From positions 1 to 5,450 of the forward strand of contig CAKMZU010000160.1 of assembly GCA_929200485.1 (NCBI GenBank): a stretch of 5,450 nt of DNA. The letters are read 5' to 3'. A model generated the notes under the pieces. It searched no databases. It saw only the letters and a list, made by a program, of their open reading frames with translations, and was not told the origin of the DNA. Both the position numbers and the translations under genes were made by a program. The DNA comes from an uncultured Gammaproteobacteria bacterium. Its GTDB lineage: Bacteria > Pseudomonadota > Gammaproteobacteria > Pseudomonadales > DT-91. Positions 1-5,450 of the stretch are shown here, one piece after another (position 1 is the stretch's first letter; each line of letters starts with the position of its first letter).

Positions 1-286
1 GCTGCTTATCGGTTAAAGATACAATGGAGTGGTCACAAGACCCAAAAAAGTCCGAATTGAAGCTCAAGATCGATACGGCAATACTTTTGTTATAGAAGAT
101 GACAAACTCATGGCCGTCTGTATTCAGCATGAGATTGACCATTTAAATGGCATTTTATTCATCCAGCACTTATCGAAAGAAAAGCAAAAAAGTATAGCGA
201 CGCGCCTTGGGCATCAATGTGATGTCAGCATGCAGACGGACTCTAAGACAACCCCAAACAAGCCTAAATTTATTGGTAGCCATTAA
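1..286 (+). CDS. def: Peptide deformylase, C-terminal part, with apparent frameshift
   Basis: Peptide deformylase removes the formyl group from the N-terminal methionine of new proteins in the cytoplasm, using a metal held by one Cys and two His. The gene enters from the left edge. Codons at 3-14 read C-L-S-V, the end of the EGCLS motif with the metal-binding Cys. From 17 onward the homologous reading moves to another frame: R-Y-N-G-V-V-T-R-P-K-K-V, then Q-H-E-I-D-H at 125-142, which supplies both His ligands and the catalytic Glu (131-133). The Cys frame runs into unrelated sequence, and the HEIDH frame has a TAA at 14-16. One missing base near 15-19 (for example AAAGGA read as AAAGA) would restore C-L-S-V-K-G-Y-N-G. 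It may be a pseudogene, a sequencing error or, less likely, programmed slippage. After the HEIDH helix a polar tail of about 40 residues ends at TAA 284-286. The neighbour downstream is not fmt, so this may be a second, non-housekeeping def copy. Family identity is secure; intactness is not. Confidence 0.85.
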
Positions 287-308
287 CTTATAGTCATTAT
301 TTAAATTC

Positions 309-314
309 TATAAT
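309..314 (+). promoter_or_regulatory. Possible -10 hexamer for the 353-913 gene
   Basis: A perfect TATAAT sits 39 bases before the GTG start of the next gene, giving a predicted start of transcription near 321. The best -35-like hexamer, TTATAG at 288-293, matches weakly and sits only 15 bases upstream. The gap is AT-rich, so a chance match is quite possible. Confidence 0.25.
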
Positions 315-352
315 TTCATAGCTCATTACAGTTTTGAATGTAGGCCTATATT

Positions 353-913
353 GTGCGATTCATTTTATTCGGCTTGCTCTTCTTGCAACTTTCAATTGCC
401 GGGAATGATTCGCTATCCCCGGAAGGATCTTGGCACTCGCTATCACTTCCATGGTTCTTCGTAGAGTATATAAATAAAAGCCGCTATAAATTTGACAAGG
501 CAAAAACAATTATAAACTTATCTGATGGCTCTAAAATTACATCAAAGTCTGGCTGTATCGGTTATGCTTATGGTTTTTCTATGCTAGCAGAGAAGAGGGT
601 TATACCTCAAAGAAACCATTCAGGCATTTATATTCATCCAGATGAAGATAACGCATCACTTTTTTACGAATTACGATTAACTAAGAGCCATTGGGATTGT
701 ATACAAATCATACCAAGCAAACCTGATGAGTTAATTTTAAGGGAATCAACAATAGATCACGAATCAGGTGAAATATCTTTTCCAAGTAGTTTAGAGCAAA
801 CGTACACTAAACCTGCTCTCCAAGGAGATGAAATAAACGCAGAAGTATCAGTTAAATGTATTATGGAAATAAATACAATGTTTACCGATACATTCAAATC
901 AATCATACCTTAA
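353..913 (+). CDS. Hypothetical exported protein, 186 aa
   Basis: I do not recognise this family. The only workable start is GTG at 353, because an in-frame TAG lies at 341-343; the nearby ATG at 338 is followed directly by that TAG. The ribosome binding site is poor. Residues 1-16 look like a short signal peptide: Arg2, a hydrophobic run rich in Leu and Phe, then a possible cleavage L-S-I-A|G-N after residue 16. There is no lipobox Cys. The predicted mature part, about 170 residues, is polar with alternating hydrophobic residues that suggest beta structure. It has three cysteines (C68, C116, C169), an odd number for disulfides. A G-S-W at residues 25-27 faintly recalls the first lipocalin motif, but this alone is too weak for a family call. 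It sits between def and feoA with gaps of 66 and 206 bases, so it is probably transcribed alone. An open frame of this length with a plausible signal peptide supports a real gene; the role is unknown. Confidence 0.6.
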   Translation: MRFILFGLLFLQLSIAGNDSLSPEGSWHSLSLPWFFVEYINKSRYKFDKAKTIINLSDGSKITSKSGCIGYAYGFSMLAEKRVIPQRNHSGIYIHPDEDNASLFYELRLTKSHWDCIQIIPSKPDELILRESTIDHESGEISFPSSLEQTYTKPALQGDEINAEVSVKCIMEINTMFTDTFKSIIP

Positions 914-963
914 AGGCTTGCCCCCTCCTCAACCATACTGCAAGACATCAATTACAAAGCCGA

Positions 964-1050
964 CTCCCACTTTATTCGCTATCTGTAACACGAAATCAAT
1001 AGGTGCAAAAACGACAAGAAGGATAATTTCATTTTTTGGTAGCGTGGGAG
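964..1050. repeat. 7-bp inverted repeat spaced 73 bases
   Basis: CTCCCAC at 964-970 is the exact reverse complement of GTGGGAG at 1044-1050, within the gap before feoA. The arms do not extend further. The repeat could be a chance match, a weak long-range RNA pairing or the worn ends of a small element; no flanking target duplication is evident. Confidence 0.25.
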
Positions 1051-1062
1051 CTAATTTATTTT

Positions 1063-1068
1063 TATAAT
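1063..1068 (+). promoter_or_regulatory. Possible -10 hexamer upstream of feoA
   Basis: A perfect TATAAT lies 51 bases before the feoA start, but no good -35 hexamer is found 15-19 bases upstream (TAGCGT at 1040-1045 is the sequence at the ideal spacing). Predicted transcription would begin near 1075, just before the Fur-like site. An alternative is TATTAT at 1091-1096, with TGGCGA at 1068-1073 as a weak -35 at 17-base spacing. In that case the Fur-like site would overlap the -10 itself. Confidence 0.3.
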
Positions 1069-1123
1069 GGCGACCAGAAAAGAGAATGACTATTATTTAC
1101 CTTTTTTTACTGACTTTTTATGA
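1067..1123 (+). CDS. Possible 18-codon leader ORF overlapping the feoA start
   Basis: An ATG at 1067 opens the frame MATRKENDYYLPFFTDFL and stops at TGA 1121-1123. The last bases, ATGA at 1120-1123, contain both the feoA start codon and this stop, the same geometry as the feoA-feoB junction. feoA has no purine-rich ribosome binding site of its own (the bases before it are pyrimidine-rich), so re-initiation from this small ORF would explain how feoA is translated. Against it, the GGGAG at 1046-1050 is 16 bases before the ATG, too far for good initiation. A promoter using TATAAT 1063-1068 would also start the mRNA downstream of this ATG. A real but unproven possibility. Confidence 0.25.
   Translation: MATRKENDYYLPFFTDFL
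1082..1100 (+). promoter_or_regulatory. Putative Fur box upstream of feoA
   Basis: The 19 bases GAGAATGACTATTATTTAC match the classical Fur consensus GATAATGATAATCATTATC at 13 of 19 positions by hand alignment. The site lies 19 bases before the feoA start. feoAB operons are commonly repressed by Fe2+-loaded Fur, so position and target agree. The match is moderate and the region is AT-rich, so it is a good candidate rather than a certainty. Confidence 0.45.
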
Positions 1124-1392
1124 GCGAATCCATTTGCCCACTCACTGAGCTTTCAGTGGGAGACAGGGCCATAATCCAGCTATTTGAAGACCAACACAGC
1201 CCAGATGGTCACAAACTAATGGCGTTAGGAATCACCCCCGGCACAGAGATTGAAGTCACAAGGCGTGCGCCTTTTGCAGACCCCATTGTCATTCGTTTGC
1301 GTGGTTTTAAATTAGCCTTAAGAAAAGCCGATCTAAGAGGCATACTGGTCAAACCAGTCCATGAAAACCTGCCGATAAAAAATAATCAATGA
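1120..1392 (+). CDS. feoA: Ferrous iron transport protein A (FeoA)
   Basis: FeoA is a small cytoplasmic SH3-like protein that associates with FeoB and is needed for full Fe2+ uptake, although its exact action is unsettled. The 90 residues fit the family (about 75-90). The order of features is typical: an opening L-T-E-L-S-V-G-D (residues 8-15), the strongly conserved turn L-M-A-L-G-I-T-P-G-T (33-42), then E-V-T-R-R-A-P-F-A-D-P-I and the closing strand L-A-L-R-K-A-D. The ATG at 1120 gives the usual short N-terminus, and the next internal ATG would remove the first strand. No Shine-Dalgarno sequence precedes it; the upstream bases are T-rich. A small ORF ends on the same ATGA. The stop overlaps the feoB start by ATGA at 1389-1392, which implies one transcript and coupled translation. 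A Fur-like site upstream suggests iron repression. Confidence 0.95.
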   Translation: MSESICPLTELSVGDRAIIQLFEDQHSPDGHKLMALGITPGTEIEVTRRAPFADPIVIRLRGFKLALRKADLRGILVKPVHENLPIKNNQ

Positions 1393-3539
1393 AAACCAAT
1401 CTAAGCATCGCTTTAGCGGGCAATCCAAACTCAGGAAAAACCACGCTATTTAATCGCCTAACAGGTACAAATCAACGCGTTGGTAATTGGCCGGGAGTTA
1501 CTGTAGAAAAAAAAATCGGCACAAGTCGATTTAAAGGGCAGAAGATTCAAGTTGTCGATTTACCTGGCACCTATAACCTGACGGGTGACTTTGGTGAAGA
1601 ATCACTTGATGAAAGCATCGCACAAAAGTATATACAGGAAAATCAATGCGATGTGGTTATCAATATCATCGACGCCTCAAGTATTGAGCGTGGGCTTTTT
1701 TTAACCTATCAATTATTAGATGCCAATGTTCCTTTGGTCATCGCGCTTAACATGATGGACGTTGCTCAATCCAAAGGGCTGGAAATCGACCACAAACTGC
1801 TGGAAAAAATGTTAGGTTGCCCTGTTGTCCCTATCATTGCCAGTAAAGGCGAAGGTATTGAAAACCTTATATCAACCGCCATTAACGAAAGAAACAATCA
1901 TATTAAGGTGCTCAAAGCATCTATTTATGGCGAAAAAATCCCGCTCAATAATTTGGATGCCAACACACCACCACACGAAAACATCAACAAGCTGTATCAA
2001 AAAGTGGATGAAACCTGTCAAGCTATTTTATCCAAACCTACCCAAGGGAAAAAACCTTTCTCTGAACACATTGACGATGTTGTTCTTAACCGTTTTTTAG
2101 CCGTGCCCTTTTTTTTACTCTCAATCTATTTACTTTTTTTCTTTGCTATCACTTTAGGCGGTGCATTTCAAGACTTATTTAATAACATTGGTGGCTTAAT
2201 TTTTATTGATACACCCAGAATACTGCTGCCTATGATCAATGCACCTGAGTGGCTCATCGCATTAATCTGCGACGGTATCGGTGGAGGCATACAGCTGGTT
2301 CTTAGTTTCATTCCCGTCATTGCGGCTTTATTTTTTGCACTCTCGTTCCTTGAAGATGTTGGCTATATGACGCGGGCTGCCTTTATTGTTGATCGCGTGA
2401 TGCGCAGTATCGGATTATCCGGCAAAGCCTTTATTCCTTTGATTATTGGTTTTGGCTGCAATGTGCCAAGTGTGATGGCCGCCAGGACTCTTAACAAAGA
2501 GGGTGACCGATTGATTACCGCGCTCATGGCACCTTTCATGAGTTGTGGTGCAAGATTAACCGTCTACACACTCTTCGTTGCCGCCTTTTTCCCTGTCAGT
2601 GGCCACAATGTTTTATTTGTTCTTTATATATTAGGCATCATTGTCGCTATATTTACCGCATTTTTAGTCCGTCGGTTTATTTTTTCAAGCGAACAAGGCT
2701 CATCCGTGCTTGAGCTCTCTCCCTATCTTATGCCCACACCAAGAAACTTGCTGATCCATACCTGGCATAAGTTGAAAGGTTTTGCCTTAAGAGCAGGCAA
2801 ATCCATTATTCTTGTCGTGATTGCATTGAACATTATCTCATCAATTGGTACTGACGGCTCTTTTGGTAACCAGGATCGCGAAAACTCCCTATTATCGGCT
2901 ATCGGTAAAAAAATCACCCCAATATTTTCCCCTATGGGTTTAGACGAAGATAACTGGCCCGCTACTGTGGGCATTTTTACAGGACTTTTTGCCAAAGAAG
3001 TGGTCGTAGGCACCTTAAATGCGCTCTATTCTCAAACCACTGAAGCGCCTGAAGAGTATGCCCCCCTCGAGATAATCAAAGAAGGGCTGGTAACTATCCC
3101 TGAAAATTTAAAAGGTGCTTTTGGCTCACTATTTGACAACCCTTTAGAGTCTGACCTGAATATTAAAGATGTCGCGCAGGAACAAGGCGTCAACAAAACC
3201 ACCCTTGCTGCGATGCAAAACTATTTCACCCCCTTGAGTGCCTTTTGTTATCTCCTATTTATTTTGCTGTATATCCCCTGCGTTGCAACCGTTGGGGTCA
3301 TTGCCAAAGAACATGGTAATTATTGGGCAGCTTTCAGCGTTATTTGGTCTGTAAGCATCGCCTATACTCTGGCCGTTTGCGTCTATCAAATTGCCACTTT
3401 TTTGAGCCACCCATTATCATCAAGCCTTTGGGTAATAGGAATTTTACTTTGGCAAATAGCATTAACGAGTTTTGTCTTGTATTACGGCAAAAAACACGCA
3501 ATTAAGCAGCGGTTAATTCCAAGCGTCCAAATACAATAG
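1389..3539 (+). CDS. feoB: Ferrous iron transporter B (FeoB)
   Basis: FeoB is the inner-membrane Fe2+ importer, with a cytoplasmic GTPase domain joined to a polytopic membrane domain. The 716 residues fall within the usual 650-800. GTPase motifs appear in order: G1 G-N-P-N-S-G-K-T (11-18), switch I V-G-N-W-P-G-V-T (31-38), G3 D-L-P-G (57-60), G4 N-M-M-D (121-124), and a G5-like A-S-K-G-E-G (151-156). A helical linker follows. Membrane segments begin near residue 236. The first gate motif F-G-C-N-V-P is at 355-360, with M-S-C-G-A-R at 384-389. The conserved F-T-G-L-F-A-K-E-V-V is at 530-539, and the second gate Y-I-P-C-V-A-T at 628-634. C357, C386 and C631 match conserved membrane cysteines of the family. 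The tail after the last membrane segment is basic and lacks the cysteine cluster found in E. coli FeoB, and no feoC follows. The ATG overlaps the feoA stop, so the two genes are cotranscribed. Confidence 0.97.
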   Translation: MKTNLSIALAGNPNSGKTTLFNRLTGTNQRVGNWPGVTVEKKIGTSRFKGQKIQVVDLPGTYNLTGDFGEESLDESIAQKYIQENQCDVVINIIDASSIERGLFLTYQLLDANVPLVIALNMMDVAQSKGLEIDHKLLEKMLGCPVVPIIASKGEGIENLISTAINERNNHIKVLKASIYGEKIPLNNLDANTPPHENINKLYQKVDETCQAILSKPTQGKKPFSEHIDDVVLNRFLAVPFFLLSIYLLFFFAITLGGAFQDLFNNIGGLIFIDTPRILLPMINAPEWLIALICDGIGGGIQLVLSFIPVIAALFFALSFLEDVGYMTRAAFIVDRVMRSIGLSGKAFIPLIIGFGCNVPSVMAARTLNKEGDRLITALMAPFMSCGARLTVYTLFVAAFFPVSGHNVLFVLYILGIIVAIFTAFLVRRFIFSSEQGSSVLELSPYLMPTPRNLLIHTWHKLKGFALRAGKSIILVVIALNIISSIGTDGSFGNQDRENSLLSAIGKKITPIFSPMGLDEDNWPATVGIFTGLFAKEVVVGTLNALYSQTTEAPEEYAPLEIIKEGLVTIPENLKGAFGSLFDNPLESDLNIKDVAQEQGVNKTTLAAMQNYFTPLSAFCYLLFILLYIPCVATVGVIAKEHGNYWAAFSVIWSVSIAYTLAVCVYQIATFLSHPLSSSLWVIGILLWQIALTSFVLYYGKKHAIKQRLIPSVQIQ

Positions 3540-3548
3540 CGAGTGAAC

Positions 3549-3580
3549 ATCTGCCGAGAGTCGTCTGCTCTCGGGCGGAT
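3549..3580 (+). terminator. Strong hairpin after feoB, terminator-like but without T-tract
   Basis: The stem pairs ATCTGCCGAGAG (3549-3560) with CTCTCGGGCGGAT (3568-3580) around a 7-base loop. That gives 12 base pairs including one G-U pair and one bulged G at 3575. It begins 10 bases after the feoB stop, a typical terminator position. The following bases (TGCTAAATTCC) are not a T-tract, so it may instead protect the mRNA 3' end or only attenuate read-through into the lipoprotein gene. Confidence 0.45.
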
Positions 3581-3617
3581 TGCTAAATTCCAATCTATAT
3601 TGAAGGGTATGGTTTAC

Positions 3618-3623
3618 AAGGGA
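3618..3623 (+). promoter_or_regulatory. Ribosome binding site of the lipoprotein gene
   Basis: AAGGGA lies about 8 bases before the ATG at 3631, a good Shine-Dalgarno match at normal spacing. It fixes the start of the lipoprotein gene and contrasts with the lack of such a site before feoA. Confidence 0.65.
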
Positions 3624-3630
3624 AACAACC

Positions 3631-5450
3631 ATGCCCAAATTATTAACCCACTTATCTGTCTTTTTGTTCTCTCTGCTTTTGCTCTCAGGTTGTGATCGAT
3701 CATCGAACAATCAGATTGATCCTATACCAGACCAAGAAGTCATCCTGCTTGCAGGTGCGCTTTATGATGAAGACCCCTTGCCCACCTCTCACGCCTTAAT
3801 CACGTTCTCACTCTCTAAAAAATCTCAGCATCAATTCGATCTCTATAAGTTGGGTATTATCGATATTGTCATTGAAATCGACAGTGGCGTTGAGGTGATT
3901 CGACATTCATTAACAGGCAAACTTATTCCTGAAGACTTTTATTTGGATGATGCCAATGCTATCGATTTAACAACACTCAAGGATGCTTATCAATTCTACG
4001 GCTTCTTTGAAGTACCTGCCGGCAATCTCAAGGCAATAGAGATTGCTTTTTCAGGTAGCAAGAGCGAAATCATTTATAAAGAAAACCTTTATTCGCTGGT
4101 AGACAGCCATTTTGCACTCTACCCCAATTATTCAACGAAAAATCATGACAAATTAAATGAACAACGTTTCCCGCTGATTGTGCGTCAATCGATAAAAGAC
4201 CCCATTACTTTTGAGGAAGGCAACCTAAGCCCAATAAATATTGAAATTCAGGCGTTCGAGTCTTTCACTAAAGAACCAGTAAAATCTACCGATAGTAATA
4301 CAACTTACGGGTTTTTCTCGCCAATGTTTGCGGTGATCTCATTACCACACAAAGGAGATTTCCCTGCACCTATCCCGCTGCGGATTAAAGAAAGCAACGA
4401 CATTCTTTTTGCTGACAGCGACCAACCTGCCATGATGCTCGGTGAACTATCTACCCAAATATTTACAACTGAGTATAAAATTTCTGAAAATGCGCGTCTT
4501 CATATTGATGGTCAAGCAACAGATAGCCTTTCAAATCCCAAGGGTAGCGCTGCCATTGATTTAATAGGCACGCTTACGATCAATAAAGCAGGGTATTTTT
4601 ATGAATTAGATCAAGCCAACATCCATTTTTTTGACCAAACCCAACAAAAGATCCTCTATGAAGGGGTAGTGACATCTCGATCAGGCGATAAGGCCGAAAT
4701 TTCAGGGAAAAAGCTGGATTTAACGAACAATAAAATGGCTTTTTTAGAAGGCGAAGTCTTTCAAGGCGTTGTCAAATTTCCATCAAACAACATCTCAAGA
4801 GGCGATTTCATCAGCGTTTTACAATCGGACGATGGCATTAAAATTCTACCGCCACAAAAATTGAGAGCGGACCAAACAGAAGTGTTTGATATACACTCAT
4901 CGCTGGCTATTGAAGCCGACGACATCTTGAACTTAGATAATTACTCAGATAAAAACGACATTCTTAGCCTTTCGAACCCTCTACCTTGTGAAACCTTCAT
5001 TGAGTACTGCCAATCGGATCAGCCAATTAAGACACTTGATTTCTCAAACGCCCAAGGGACTCATAAGGTCATTATTTTAGGTTTAGGTGAATACCAGGAA
5101 AACAATAACCACCCGTTTTTTATTAAATCTAAAACCCTGATAAAAACCTATAAAGATTCTCAAACACTACTAGCAACCTTGGCAAAACAAACCACCGCAG
5201 GCTACCGGATATATCGCTTATCGGGAGAAGGTAAACAAATCGGTGACCGCTTTACATTCTCAAGTGGCCTTAACCTCATCGCACTATCACCCAACTTAAA
5301 ACAAGAGGTCTCTTCTAAAATTTTAAAAGGGCCAATAACGATAGAAAAACTACAAGACAAATTCTCAAGAATAATTAATAGAATTAAAGGGTTACGCTTT
5401 GGTATTAGTGGCAAAAACTTAGTCAATCGAACAAAAAAATCATTCCAGGG
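3631..5450 (+). CDS. Large predicted lipoprotein, 3' end outside window
   Basis: The frame stays open from ATG 3631 to the right edge (606 complete codons, no stop). Residues 1-20 form a lipoprotein signal: Lys3, a hydrophobic run of Leu, Phe and Ser, and the lipobox L-S-G-C with Cys21 as the lipidated residue. Asp22 follows; in E. coli Asp at +2 favours retention in the inner membrane, though Arg at +3 is not the strongest context and the rule varies among bacteria. Residues about 36-140 recall DUF4382 lipoproteins: an opening G-A-L-Y-D-E, an I-D-L-T-T-L (111-116), then E-V-P-A-G-N-L-K-A-I-E-I (127-138), like that family's dL..L...vPaG.Y.qiRL pattern. Residues about 289-400 are rich in short beta strands (G-T-L-T-I, G-V-V-T-S, G-V-V-K-F). 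C453 and C460 are a likely disulfide pair. The visible C-terminal end is basic. The gene starts 91 bases after feoB, beyond a hairpin, so coexpression is uncertain. Function is unknown; the DUF4382 link is inferred from memory of the pattern. Confidence 0.85.
   Translation, partial: MPKLLTHLSVFLFSLLLLSGCDRSSNNQIDPIPDQEVILLAGALYDEDPLPTSHALITFSLSKKSQHQFDLYKLGIIDIVIEIDSGVEVIRHSLTGKLIPEDFYLDDANAIDLTTLKDAYQFYGFFEVPAGNLKAIEIAFSGSKSEIIYKENLYSLVDSHFALYPNYSTKNHDKLNEQRFPLIVRQSIKDPITFEEGNLSPINIEIQAFESFTKEPVKSTDSNTTYGFFSPMFAVISLPHKGDFPAPIPLRIKESNDILFADSDQPAMMLGELSTQIFTTEYKISENARLHIDGQATDSLSNPKGSAAIDLIGTLTINKAGYFYELDQANIHFFDQTQQKILYEGVVTSRSGDKAEISGKKLDLTNNKMAFLEGEVFQGVVKFPSNNISRGDFISVLQSDDGIKILPPQKLRADQTEVFDIHSSLAIEADDILNLDNYSDKNDILSLSNPLPCETFIEYCQSDQPIKTLDFSNAQGTHKVIILGLGEYQENNNHPFFIKSKTLIKTYKDSQTLLATLAKQTTAGYRIYRLSGEGKQIGDRFTFSSGLNLIALSPNLKQEVSSKILKGPITIEKLQDKFSRIINRIKGLRFGISGKNLVNRTKKSFQ

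Noticed and set aside
971..1000. Possible FNR site (TTGAT-N4-ATCAA) upstream of feoA
   Set aside because: Only the right half ATCAA is present near 994; the left half does not match.
979..1032. Minus-strand 17-residue frame MKLSFLSFLHLLISCYR resembling a truncated lipoprotein signal
   Set aside because: It ends right after a lipobox-like Cys, has no Shine-Dalgarno sequence, and no lipoprotein continuation is seen in other frames; probably chance.
929..1096. Minus-strand open stretch of about 54 codons in the gap before feoA
   Set aside because: It has no ATG, GTG or TTG near its beginning and no ribosome binding site, and the stretch is short. Its hydrophobic composition is expected from AT-rich DNA.
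1825..2100. Open frame of 91 codons on the + strand inside feoB
   Set aside because: It overlaps the FeoB GTPase linker in another frame and has no recognisable protein features.
2723..3013. Minus-strand open frame of 96 codons
   Set aside because: It lies wholly inside feoB, antisense to conserved membrane-domain sequence; a shadow of the real gene.
3591..3602. CAAT-ctat-ATTG palindrome before the lipoprotein gene as an operator
   Set aside because: The arms are only four bases and do not extend; expected by chance.
3513..3710. Minus-strand 65-codon frame across the feoB end and lipoprotein start
   Set aside because: It spans the hairpin and the ribosome binding site of the next gene and is antisense to a clear signal peptide; not supported.
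5202..5426. Minus-strand 74-codon frame near the right edge
   Set aside because: It is antisense to the continuous lipoprotein frame and has no recognisable content.

Overview
The window looks like chromosomal DNA from a moderately AT-rich gammaproteobacterium. This is inferred from the FeoA-then-FeoB gene order, the 716-residue FeoB, a Gram-negative style lipoprotein signal and the codon choice; genus cannot be told. All supported genes lie on the + strand.

Positions 1-286 hold the C-terminal part of a peptide deformylase (def). Its two metal-binding motifs are both visible but lie in different reading frames, so the copy as given carries a one-base frameshift near position 17. A 561-base gene for a small, probably exported protein of unknown function follows (353-913, GTG start).

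A 206-base gap (914-1119) leads into the ferrous iron uptake pair feoA-feoB (1120-3539). The two genes overlap by ATGA. The gap holds a Fur-box-like sequence, a perfect TATAAT hexamer, a short inverted repeat and an 18-codon leader ORF. The stop of this leader ORF overlaps the feoA start in the same ATGA arrangement. feoA itself has no visible Shine-Dalgarno sequence.

After feoB comes a strong hairpin (3549-3580) without a T-tract. A long lipoprotein gene with a good ribosome binding site then starts at 3631 and runs off the right edge (at least 606 codons). Its N-terminal region resembles DUF4382-type lipoproteins, but its function is unknown.

Functionally, only FeoA and FeoB clearly work together: FeoB imports Fe2+ across the inner membrane and FeoA is its small cytoplasmic SH3-like partner. 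No FeoC is present next to them. I see no mobile element, CRISPR array, tRNA or rRNA, and no convincing evidence of a new multi-gene system. The points most worth checking are the feoA leader ORF, the def frameshift and the large lipoprotein.
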